A stretch of DNA of 64,000 nucleotides, taken from assembly GCA_030278955.1 (NCBI GenBank), contig JAOANR010000005.1, forward strand, positions 3,515,431 to 3,579,430, written 5' to 3'. This stretch comes from Hygrophila difformis (Eukaryota; Streptophyta; Magnoliopsida; Lamiales; Acanthaceae). The translations under genes and the position numbers were made by a program. Below are positions 1 through 10,700 of this stretch, in pieces (the stretch's first letter is position 1; each line of letters begins with the position of its first letter). Below the pieces are notes generated by a model, which saw nothing but the letters and a program-made list of their open reading frames with translations, was not told the DNA's origin and made no database searches.

Positions 1-453
1 GAATTGGAGATAGATGAGATTATATTGCTAGAAATTTGGTTATCAGGGATCATTTTTAACAAAAAAAGGCAATCTTTGAAGTGCTGGTTGAGCTTGCTAT
101 ATAATTCATGAAACTGTACATATACAAGGTTATTGCCCAGGCTCCGTCATGAGGGTTTTCGCACTGAAAGTGCATTTTGTTCATGTCAACCAAATGAGGG
201 GTTTTACTCTTTTTCGTTTCATTGCACAGTTTATGTTAGCTCCTATATTTTCTAATTGGACTTATATCATTGATTGATCTATGCAGTTGCCCAAACATTA
301 TCTTAAATTTCATTCAAATTTATTTAGTATTTTGTTTATAGGTTTAAGATCTCATTTGCGGCTTTACACTATTTATGACTTTAATTTTGGGAACTAAGTT
401 TGTGGTGATGGGCTTCATTCTGGATTTTCTTTTGGTGATTGGGTTATTTGCAG
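1..453. other. Unassigned, probably intron or flank of the EF-hand relic
   Basis: No convincing coding sequence was seen. The stretch is T-rich, like a plant intron, and ends in a good acceptor (ttatttgcag) at 453. The open frame starting at 375 runs through that acceptor, so its first 26 residues are probably intron read-through. Confidence 0.4.
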
Positions 454-897
454 AAGTGACAGATACATTTTGTTCTGCGAGCTTGTCTGCTATGGATAAA
501 GTGCTGAACAATTTTGACACCAGTCATGACTGTAGAATCGATTCAAATGAGTTCATTCCGGTAATTAGGGGATGGATTACAGAAGCCAGGAGTGCCAACT
601 TTACAATAACTTTGAATTGATGAAACTCTATCATGAATTCCACTTGGTATGTTGAGCACTTCTGGGGATGATTTTGCACAAAGACATTAACTTGTCATTT
701 TTATACCTGTGTCCTCTTCTCATAACTGTATTGCTGTGCTCCATTTTATTTTCTAGGTATTTTCCAAAACACAAGATGCAGAAGAATACAGGGGCTCCCT
801 ACTTTGGTTTTTGATATCTATTTATGGTTTTCTTATCGGTTGTTGCTTCTTTATTCTCGCAAATATGTATTTGAATTTGGCCGCCTCACTTGCTTAA
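454..897 (+). pseudogene. EF-hand / membrane-segment gene relic (two exons)
   Basis: Exon 454-646 encodes one canonical EF-hand loop (DTSHDCRIDSNE, 516-551), with Asp/Ser/Asp at loop positions 1, 3 and 5 and Glu at 12, followed by a Trp-Ile-Thr-Glu-Ala helix. About 40 bases later the sensible reading moves to another frame (NNFELMKLYHEFHL) and meets a good donor (CTTG|GTATGT). The next exon (acceptor ttttctag, starting 757) reads on in that frame into a hydrophobic, membrane-like segment and stops at 895-897. EF-hand followed by a membrane helix recalls plant NCL/EF-CAX type sodium-calcium exchangers, but the membrane part does not clearly match, so this is a guess. The frame change and early stop suggest a decayed gene. 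Upstream exons may lie outside the window. Confidence 0.4.
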
Positions 898-3366
898 GGG
901 TTTATTCCAAATACTCGCCGCCTCGCTGCATTAGTGCCCGACACAACCACTGTTGCCCTCTACCTACAGCCACCGAGTGCTTGAAGCTCGAGACATGCCG
1001 TTCACCTGTCAATGCCCCACCGTTGTACACAAGATCAGTTGTTCCTAGGAAATCATGTTTACAAAAGAACAAGAGGGAACATGATCAGTGCCCCACTGAA
1101 ACTTGCAATAAGGCATGGTTGCATATTGTTTTGGCGAAATGATAGTATATTGCATTACTTGTGTTATATGCCTCTCTTAATATATTCTTTCATTTCCTAT
1201 TTGATTATCTGGCAGGGCAGAATGATTGGCTTTGGTGGGAGTAGAAGGCCTTGGTTTTTCATTACTGATTGCATTTATCTCTAGAAACTTCTGCATAGGC
1301 CTTGGGAGTAGAATGAGTGGCTGTGGCGCGGCCTTGATTGAGCGTGGTTACATTCTGTATAGGATTATACAATATTCTTTGTTCGATTAATACATTATTA
1401 TTTGGATGTCTTATTACAATTTTCCATAATGTTTATTCCTCACCGGGCGCGCGCAGCATAGCGCGCGCCACTGTCAGAATTCTAGTATATATATAAGGCT
1501 GAATACGAGAGTTTATTAGCACCCCAGTCTCCCAATTGCTTTGGATTTCTCTAATTGCAGGATCTTGGTATATAGTATGTTTTTCTTTTTCTCAGTTTCC
1601 AATTACAATGATACTGTGACAACTGAGTCAGCCATACATATGATGAAGAATCTAGTTCTTCGTGAACGTACTATTTTTTTTTTCTCTATTTTACAACTTC
1701 TCTTAAACAATATTATATGCATATTTTTTTTAAATAATAATAATAATACCACAAACTGTGATGCTTAAAAAAATTGTCACAAAAAGGAATTGTAAATTAA
1801 AGCAATAATTATTAGTAGTGCATCTAATTAGATCGAGTGCGTATAAAATTTCTAATCGATAATATGGCAGTTCTTAAAATAATTAATCAATTAGATTTTA
1901 CACTTTTTAAATTTAACTACAGCTATTCAGAATTATTATTCTTTCTACTGCTACAGAAACTGCCTGTGAAAAGTATAATGGGAGCTATTGACAAGAATCA
2001 ATAGATGCAAATATTCCTCACCAACATGCTCACATACATACGCAAGTAAAAATAGTAACATGTGCTGAAGAAACATTCAATATCATATTGCGAGCATAAC
2101 CAATACTGTGTGCTGAATAATTCAGACATGATGAATTAATTTGAATCAATCTCAGCACAATTCACCAACATATTGTGGATGTTTGAGAGTCAGCAGATCA
2201 GCTAGCAGATAGCAGATTCGGAAAAAGAATTGTGAGAGAATTTGTTGATTGAATCCGCTATATGCTCCTAAATATGCCGGCTTCCAAACAGCCTCACTTT
2301 ATAACAGAGTTTATTTGGAGGCGCATGCTGCTACTTTATTAGTAAATTTCTTGAAGACACACCTCAAGGCTCAAGATTACCGCCTTACTGGAACTAGATT
2401 GCTGAAACATACTTATCACACATTAATTGCAATTCAAAGTACATGGCATTTATATTAAGAAATTATTGTTACCACAGTCTACAGAAACCCACCCCAGAAA
2501 GAAATTGGGACATTAATTTCTTAGCAAATTTGCAGAACATGGAAAGACATTGGAGGTTAAGCATTGGTTGGGTGAATTTGGTTCTTGGGGGTTCCTGGGA
2601 GCTCTCCAGATGATCCCAACCATATATATTTTCTGTGGCCCACACCACATAGTGTGGATGCATTTGAGAAATGGGTTACAAGAATGACCCAACAACCTAT
2701 CTTGACTTGGCACCCAATCATCCATGCCCCATGGAGTCATTTACAAGTTTCCCATTTCTGAACCAAATATGGCAGTGCCATTGTTTTTGTTGTTTGATAT
2801 TGAAGGAAGATAGGAAGGATGTAATAAAAAGGCAACATAACAAACAAACCAATGATTACATATAACAGAAGTTTGGATGGATCACTTCACTTGCCCTATC
2901 CAGCAAACTCCCCAATGGAATCTTGTTTCAAAATTGCAGGTATTTGATTGGGTAAAATCCAGGATTTCAATTCTTAACTTGAAACACAATAAACCCCCAA
3001 AACTTACCTTGTCCCATCTCCCAAAAATTTTCTATTGCTTCTGACACCAACAACATTCCCAACAAACATATCCCAAATCAATCAAACTTGTATCACAATA
3101 TTCTTATTCACCAGAACTCTTAATCTCTAAACACTTCCATTATATGATCCTCATCATCAGCAGAAACAATATGCACCTTAACAAATGGGATTACTTTATC
3201 TAACAAATGAGTTTGCTTTATTCACACATCAGCCAAAGAATACTTGCTCAATTATCCAAACCGGATATCCTTAGCAAGAAATGCCAAAAGATCAAGGCAC
3301 ATGCATTTGATCAAAATCCAATAAACCTATTCTGCTGATTTATGAAAATTAACATACCTTTTTGGT
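898..3366. other. Intergenic DNA, no gene recognised
   Basis: Only short chance frames are present. The stretch includes AT-rich runs near 1670-1760 and a GC-rich hairpin at 1446-1469. The last few hundred bases are the likely promoter and 5' region of the metalloproteinase gene, but no convincing TATA box at a usual distance was found. Confidence 0.5.
1446..1469. repeat. Perfect GC hairpin in AT-rich DNA
   Basis: A nine-base arm, ggcgcgcgc (1446-1454), is followed by a six-base loop (agcata) and its exact complement, gcgcgcgcc (1461-1469). It stands alone in AT-rich sequence. No function is evident. Confidence 0.6.
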
Positions 3367-3432
3367 TTGCCCCTTTTCCTTTATAACAAAGCTTCTCTGT
3401 TTTCACTGTTATCTCCATATGTTACCAGCAAT

Positions 3433-4521
3433 ATGGATTCATCCTCCTTTTTCCTTCTGCATTTTGTAGCCATTTTTGTCTTCCTGTTCATGAACAGTGT
3501 TCTTGCTGCAACGTCAGAAATTTATACCGTAAATCCAAAGACAGAGTCAGAATCGGTTGAGAGGCGTACCTACAGTTGGCATAAATTTAGGAAATTTACT
3601 AATGCTAACAAAGGCAGCTTTGTAAGTGGCATTTCTGAATTGAAGGAATATTTCAGAAAGTTTGGGTATTTGGCGGAGGAAGATGTTGGGGAATCGGCGG
3701 ATGTATTTGATTCGAAATTGGAAAATGCGATACGAAGCTATCAACGAAAATTAGGGATTAGAATTACCGGAAGGCTCGATTCGCCTACGATCGCGGCGGT
3801 CATGACGCCGCGGTGCGGAGTCCCCGATGGTCCGCCGCAAAAGCGGCGTACGAAGGAGAATTACGTGTATTTCACCGGGGAGCCGCGGTGGAACCGGAGC
3901 ACTCCGATGACGCTGACGTATGCCATCTCCCCGGATAACGTGATCAATTCGCTGAGCAATGCAGCGATGCGCGCGGCGTTCGGCCGCGCATTCACGCGTT
4001 GGGCAGCGGTTACTCCGATCACCTTCGCGGAGACGAGGGACTACGGATTCGCCGACATTAAGATCGGATTCTACCGCGGCGACCACGGCGACGGAGAGGC
4101 GTTCGATGGCGTGCTGGGCGTGCTGGCGCACGCGTTCTCGCCAGAGAGCGGGCGGTTCCACCTGGACGCGGCGGAGACGTGGGCGTTGGACTTCGGGGAG
4201 GAGAAATCGGAAGCGGCGGTGGATCTGGAATCGGTGGCGACGCACGAGATCGGGCATCTGCTGGGGCTGGCGCACAGCGAAGTGAAGGAGGCGGTGATGT
4301 ATCCAAACCTGCGGCCACGGCAGCGGAAGACGGAGCTGACGGTGGACGACATCCGAGGGGTGCAGGCGCTGTACGGATCGAACCCTAACTTCAGCCTGCT
4401 AGGGTATTCGGAATCGGACATGCATTCGAATTTGGCGGGAGAGGGAATTCCAATTATTAGGGTTTTTAATTTGGCGGCAGTATTGGGATTGGGATGGGCG
4501 CTGTTCGTATGCATGCAATGA
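3433..4521 (+). CDS. Plant matrix metalloproteinase, intronless, probably GPI-anchored
   Basis: A zinc metalloendopeptidase of the matrixin family, predicted to be secreted and to act at the cell surface or in the extracellular matrix. The ATG at 3433 gives 362 residues; the frame is open from 3367, but that codon is TTG. Residues 1-25 form a signal peptide. A peptidoglycan-binding-like prodomain (about 65-125) leads to the cysteine switch PRCGVPD (126-132), whose Cys keeps the zymogen latent. The catalytic domain carries the zinc site HEIGHLLGLAH (271-281) with the general-base Glu and a Met-turn (VMYP, Met 289). The last 20 residues are hydrophobic, as in plant MMPs with a GPI-anchor signal. 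Lack of introns and length fit the plant family. The catalytic half is far more GC-rich than its surroundings. All key residues are present, so it appears functional. Its substrate cannot be read from sequence. Confidence 0.95.
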   Translation: MDSSSFFLLHFVAIFVFLFMNSVLAATSEIYTVNPKTESESVERRTYSWHKFRKFTNANKGSFVSGISELKEYFRKFGYLAEEDVGESADVFDSKLENAIRSYQRKLGIRITGRLDSPTIAAVMTPRCGVPDGPPQKRRTKENYVYFTGEPRWNRSTPMTLTYAISPDNVINSLSNAAMRAAFGRAFTRWAAVTPITFAETRDYGFADIKIGFYRGDHGDGEAFDGVLGVLAHAFSPESGRFHLDAAETWALDFGEEKSEAAVDLESVATHEIGHLLGLAHSEVKEAVMYPNLRPRQRKTELTVDDIRGVQALYGSNPNFSLLGYSESDMHSNLAGEGIPIIRVFNLAAVLGLGWALFVCMQ

Positions 4522-4908
4522 GGGGCAGAATTGTCTTTACGACTTTCCTAATTTTCTTTTTCTTTTTTTAACTTTTTATATATCTGAAAAAAAAAATCAT
4601 TAGGAATATTGGGATTGTTTTCATTTAATTGATTTTTTTTTTGGGTTAAAAATAAGAACTAGATAGAAAACAATGGAGAATTCGTAAAGTGCTAAGATGT
4701 TTCTGTGATGCCAGATTCCCAAAAATAATGGTAAGATGGAGAATGATGTGTGCGACTGGAAAAATAATGTGATGTCAGAAGTCCAAAAGTAATAGTAAGA
4801 TGGAAAATTGATGTGATTCCAAACCCCCAAAAGGGATGGTAAAATGGGAAATAATGTGTGCGTCTGAAAAAATAATGGGCAGGATCACTCGTAGATTACA
4901 ATCAAATA
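4522..4908. other. 3' flank of the metalloproteinase gene with degenerate short repeats
   Basis: The start is T-rich with A-runs, a plausible 3' UTR. About 4706-4876 holds roughly three degenerate copies of a unit of about 60 bp built on 'ccaaaa-taatggtaagatgga...gatgtg'. No coding potential was seen. Confidence 0.45.
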
Positions 4909-5096
4909 CTCCCTCCGTCCCACTACAAATGTCTTACTTAATACTTTTGGATGTCCCATTACAAATATTTTTTCTACAAATAGAAATAATTTTCCCCTCC
5001 AACAACTATGTGGACCCCATCATATACTCACAAATTAATTCTATCTTAATTCTCGCGTCCAACAGTAACAAGTCATTTATAATAGGACGGAAGGAG
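4909..5096. mobile_element. Stowaway-type MITE with TA duplication
   Basis: The left end CTCCCTCCGTCCC is the classic Stowaway (Tc1/mariner-derived) terminal sequence. The right end ggacggaaggag is its inverted copy, and similarity continues inward for about 20 bases. TA dinucleotides at 4907-4908 and 5097-5098 form the target duplication. The element is 188 bp and non-coding. It would need a mariner-like transposase from elsewhere. Confidence 0.9.
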
Positions 5097-5113
5097 TAGT
5101 AAATATCAACATG

Positions 5114-5748
5114 TTTTTTTTTTTATATGAGTATACATCAATCAGTATTTTTCTTGAGAATAAAGTTTTTATTGCCAACAGGCCGAACACAAGCCGGACC
5201 TCATCCAAATTTACACATGACAAAATCCACCACCGATCAGATTAATTAATATCATTCTTCAATTTTACTACCACCTGCCACGCCCAATCTTAAGTGCCCT
5301 GTGATCCGCTTGGCCGTTCCTCTCCCTTAAGATATTTTGAGTCTCACAGCTCCAGCAGATTGTTTTTTCACCAATAGAATTGGTGCGCCCATAAGAGATG
5401 CAAGCGCCGCCAAGGAATGAGCCATGTTCCGCCAATCTATTCTTAATGAGCTATTCCGACCTCCTACCATTCCTCAGAAACTTCACTCAAAAACTCAAAC
5501 ATAACAACTTGCTGCAACATCTCAGACCCACACTTCAACCTTTCCGCACCCGATTGCCCGTTGCCCCAAGCTTCGCCCAATAGTCGTCTAGACAATTACG
5601 TTCCCTCAATATGTGTTGAATACGTACATCTCCAGCAAAATTTAGGACCGATGCTATAGGTCCGAATTTTCTCCCTGAAACGCCAAGGGACGCTCCCCAT
5701 TTCCTGCAACCATCTCACCACGTTTATTGAATCACATTCAAACAAAAG
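5114..5748 (-). mobile_element. LINE 3' end with RNase H domain relic
   Basis: Read on the minus strand, bases around 5748-5640 encode LLFECDSINVVRWLQ and a nearby PWRFREKIRTY. This is the pattern of the plant LINE RNase H domain, with the Asp of an active-site-like 'CDS' context. A frameshift follows, then IQHILRERNCLDDYWAKL in another frame, matching the conserved 'HI.RE.N..AD..AK' block. The 3' tail ends in an A-run (T-run on plus, 5114-5124), typical of LINEs. Element A split this domain: the reading frame continues across the insertion into 14568-14639. Inactive relic. Confidence 0.75.
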
Positions 5749-7778
5749 TGATGCGTGATTTTCACTACTCATATTTTACCACAAGCGGATGGTTGTCATC
5801 AAGTAATAAAAACCGGTGAATACCGGGTCGAACCCAAGGGAATTCAGAATATTAATTCATCCAGGAGAAAACTTAGTCATTTTAAGTTCATTAATAATAT
5901 ATATTATATTTTGAAAAGAGTTTGTTTAATTCTAATGGTGATTAAATTAAAAATAGTGACATTAAATTTAAAAATAAAGCAAGTTAAAAATTTAAAATAA
6001 TAAAAATAAAGATAAGATATATGCTTGTAATGATTTAGAACATGCCATCTTTATATAAAAGCGAAATTGCATAATGATTTAGCATTTCCCAATGTCTAAA
6101 AAGATCAATTTCAGCAGAATTAATAATTTTATAAAGATTAAAAATATAACAATTTCCTAATTTTCATAATTTGTAAAAACAGACTTCATGGAAGCAAATT
6201 AAATTATCTAACATTCTGCAATCATCAGTCTAGGCATAAATTTGAGTCTTTCCCAAGCATACAAATTTTCCTATTGTGATCATACGACACATTTCATTTC
6301 CCAAATCAGCGTGTACATGCCAGAATCTATTTTAATATGATTTATTCCCAAGACCGGTACTAAAATCTAATTTCCACTTTTTATATCCCGATTTAGCAAA
6401 GTAGAAATCATACAGATTAGATTCTAACATTTAAATATGCAGAATAGTGTAAATAATCTAACAATTATGGTAAAATATTGATAAAACATGGTAAAATGGA
6501 TTATAATACTAAATTTAGAATGTGAACAGATTAATATTATGCCAGATTAAACTTAAACATATTAATACAGATTGATCGCTCATATCAGGTTAGCAGATTA
6601 AAAATGCAGATTTCAGAATTTTTGCCAAAACATAATCATCGATCAATTGCAGGCATCCAATACATAATCCTAATTCAAATTCTAACAGTTCTTGCAGATT
6701 AATCCAGATTAAACATATAAACATCGACATTTATTATACTTCCATAAAAACATAGATTCGTACTTCAAAGTAATTTCGAACTCCCGTTCTAGAACACTTC
6801 TAACATGAACAACATAGAAATCCGTTTACAAATATGAAAACAGTAGGAAATTATGTTAAAAAGCAAATCCTAAACATTACAAAGCGAGAAAAAGAAAAAC
6901 AACACCTAGAATGCTAAGAACACAGTCAGAGAAGACGTTCTGATCACTTCTTCCGGCATGGTTCGGTGTTATCGGCCTTCTTCTCCAAAGTTGCAAAGCT
7001 TTTCTATCGAAAATATGAGTCTGAATGAGTCTGGATTGAAGAGAATGACAAAAAACGGGCTTTAAAACCGTGTTCGGGAGGTTAGAAAACCTCCAAACCG
7101 CGACTGTGGCGCATAAAATGGCGCTCGGAAGAGGTTTTCGGCGCCACCAAAGAGAGCTGGCGCATCCTGACATTTTCCAAATTTTCTGCTGCGGCGCAAA
7201 AAGTGGCGCTTGGAAGGCAATTTCGGCGCCGCCAAGAAGGCGCGGGGCATTCTGAAGCTTTTTCCCAATTTTCTGATTGCGGTGCCAAAAGTGGCGCCTG
7301 GAGGCTGTTTTAGGCGCCACCAAGAAGGTGTGGAGCATTCTGAAGCTTTTTCACCTCTGAATTTTTTCTAAGTGTTGAAGCGGTACCCGATGCGGTGCTC
7401 GGAAGGCAGTTTAGGCTCCGCCATGCCTGTGCGGAGCATTCTGGGAATGTCTCAACTGAATTTTTTCTAAGTCTGAATCTTGGCACATATCACATTAAAT
7501 ATTGCTTATTTTCCAAACTAAAGCTTCCGAACATCGCTCTTCATCATTTAAATGCCTGAAACAACATTGCAATGCATTAGGTTTGCCAAAGTCTTATTAA
7601 AAACACATAAATATGATAAATTTAAGCTCAATGTGCCAAATCTAATCATGATGACTTGAAAAATAAAAACACATGAAATACACCTAAAAGTGAAATGAAT
7701 TAAGGTAAAATGCACTCATTTTGGACATATTTTAGTACAATTTAAGCTCATTTAAATGTGGTTTCACAGGGTATATCA
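5749..7778 (-). repeat. Element A LTR, left copy (its 3' LTR)
   Basis: 2,030 bp, matching 12546-14567 throughout. Mostly AT-rich, but 7085-7470 is a GC-rich island of four units spaced about 85-100 bp. The sequence acatcctcac at 7779-7788, directly outside the LTR, is the polypurine tract on the element's strand. Confidence 0.9.
7085..7470. repeat. GC-rich palindrome array in element A LTR
   Basis: Four units centred on ggcgcc (7140, 7225, 7313) and ggctcc (7414) are spaced 85, 88 and about 101 bp. Each unit pairs an upstream GGCGC-type arm with the centre. The clearest is gtggcgcct, a 12-base loop, then aggcgccac near 7291-7320. The matching array in the other LTR is at about 13870-14250 (ggcgcc at 13930 and 14014, then degenerate copies). 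Confidence 0.75.
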
Positions 7779-10700
7779 ACATCCTCACACTTAAATATTG
7801 CTCGTCCCTTGAGCAATGAAATTAATTAACACGTCAACATGCCAATTAAGATAATAAAAATGAAGTCACTATAGTTCTGCCAAATCATAGATTTCAACAA
7901 CACAATGAGCTAAAAGGGTTCAAAGTTTAATGTGCTAGAACAAGGTAAATTGTCATGCATCAGTTGTCAAAACTAGATATCCAAAGCACTTACAGTACAA
8001 AAAGCAGATCAATCACACATAGCAACTCGAAATGGGAGAGTGAATAATGTAAATATGTTTTTCTATTCCCATCTTCAAATATGCTCAATTAATGACTCGG
8101 TTTCACAATAATTCAAAGACACTTTGGCTGAGTTGTAGACGGTTGAATTCCAAAAGCTACTCATGTCTAAGAATACGTGCCAGTCATATAGCCAAGAGTT
8201 TATAAATATTTTGTTTAATGCCCCTTTATTCGGAATTTTTTTTTTATCTTGCATTTTCTGATTTTTTTTTCTTTCTTTTCTTTTTGCAAGATTTAATCTA
8301 ATTTTTTTTAGGGGTTTCACTCTGACTTTATTTGTAACTAAGCATTTAAGGAGACATGGAACGAGTATATTCATATATAAATAATGATAACTCTCCAAAG
8401 ACAAGTAAACCAGTCTAATTAATCAAAAAGCTTTCTGCAAAGTAAATAGAATTGTCACCCATGTTCGAACAACTAGCATGACAATTTAACAAAGTCTAGG
8501 ACTTTAAACTAAGAATCATAATGCTCATTAAGTTGTAAAATCGGATCTAAGCAGAACAGTTAGACTTATTCGGATTTTCTTAAGATTGGTTGTGATGTGG
8601 TAATTCAAATAATAGCACACTGTGAAAACACAATTTATATCTAAAATAATTTATATATCCATATAATGCATGTACCAATTTTATTCAAAGGATAATAAAA
8701 AATTAAAATATAACTAAGCTCTTACCAAATTACTTCATGCAGATTGACAAATATAAAACATGAAAAGATCACACCTAGAATGTTTAGGACTCTGAATTTC
8801 ACTTCATCATCACGGCTGTCATCTTGCTCCTTTGTTGGCATATCCTGCTTTTAATATATTTATATAGCAATCACTCAAGCAAAATAGTTGTTAATGTAGA
8901 TGAGAAATTCCAAAATAATCCAATTTATAAAATACCATCCATAACTCATTTTACAGCAGATAATAATAATTTTCAGCAACTTGAAGAAATATGGACAGAT
9001 TTATTAATGATAATTCCATAATTTCACCAAAAGCAAAAACAACATACGTTCCAAAACGGAATTTACAGTAAAGTGCCAACCACTATAATAAATAGTTCCT
9101 TGATTTTTCATGATGACCCAACCCTGAGTATGGTGTTAAATAGATAGTTCATGCACTGAATAAACTAGATATATCAATTGATGAAGAGCTTCCAAGTTTG
9201 TGATCATAAAAAAATCCCCCTCCATCCTCACACTTAAACTGAACTAGTAGTTTAGTTTAAGTGCATGATAAAAGGATTATTGTGGGATTTCAACTTTTCA
9301 ATCTCTAACTCAAAATATAGCAAGCATTTAAAAATTCAGATTGAGTTAAATCATGTCTTAAATTTTTTTTAGCTTTTTAATATGATCTATACATCTTAAT
9401 TTATTGATTTTAATGCCTGCATTGTGTAAAATAATAGAGATTTGATGAAATTACATCCCACATTATAAACATATCTCAATTTAGAGGAAGCATTACCTGC
9501 CAAGCATTGTTGTGGCGCTTGGGACACGATTTGGGCACCACTCAGTTGGAGTGGCGCCTCCTGGACACGAAAGCACCACCTCTTTTGCTCCTAACTCATC
9601 CTAATTCACATCTGATACCTCCAAACTGCTCAACAACACTAGTTCAACTTCTTTTACCAATTAACCATGAATATCTAGTCTCTTCTATTATAAAATCAAC
9701 AGCTCACAAAATTCTAATTTAACATGATTTAAGTAAGAGCTATTTTATTAGAATTAAAAACATGCATAAACAAAACCTAAACATAAATATAAAGTTAACC
9801 ACATGCTCACCATATTAAATACAAATAAATCATCTAAGTAGCGCATAGCAGAGCAAACCAATATTCATAGCAAAAACATCCAACCAAGTAACAAAGGTAT
9901 TTCTTATACATTATTTGTGGAACCTGGTTACACAAAAACTTCGGGTTAGAGTTAAATATATGCATTGCTCCCCATCCTCACACTTAAGTTTAAACCAAAA
10001 GTTTAACTTAAGTGCAATGTATAAAGCAAATATATATCAACCTAGAATGTGTGGTTTAAACAACTAAATGACCAGTATATTTTATTTTAAAAGTTATAAG
10101 TTCTAAGTCTCTTACAAATTTAAGAAAATCACTTTTTTTTAGAACTTAAAACTTATTATTAAAAATAACACGTTTTTAAGTTATAAAAACTCCCTTTTTG
10201 TTAAAAATTTCAGATTTAATGCTTAAAACTAACCAAATTAGCAAACTAGTTCTTATTAATGATTCGAAATAATGATCAAGAACTTTTAGTTTATTGTTTT
10301 AAATAACATAAGTTTGCCTTTTTAGTTAAAAATTCATAGAATGAGTTTTTATAATAGAAATGTTTTTTTTTTCATAAATTAGAAAAACATGAAGTTTCAA
10401 GCTTTAATGTTACCAAAATTTATTACATGTAGATTAAAACAACATGGTTAACAATATTCATAGATCAACTTAAAAGATTAAACATGTTATTTTAACCCAT
10501 TTTTATAAGAAAATTTCAGATTTCTGTAATACTATTTTCCAAAGAGCTGTAATCTGAAATTTTACAAATACTCTATAAATTTTGGCATAGGGCTTGAAAA
10601 TATGTTCTAACACTCATATTGTTCATTTTAAACAAGGATTTATACACTTAAACCAATTATAATCCCACATTCTACATAACCCAAAATTTAATTAACAACA

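Noticed and set aside
3751..4388. Several overlapping open frames on both strands across the metalloproteinase gene
   Set aside because: They are shadow frames caused by high GC and few stops in the catalytic region. Only the frame with cysteine switch and zinc motif makes sense.
8075..8404. 109-codon minus-strand frame in the interior of element A
   Set aside because: It is A/T-driven and lysine-rich and matches no gag, pol or env motif I recognise, so it gives no ground to call a gene.
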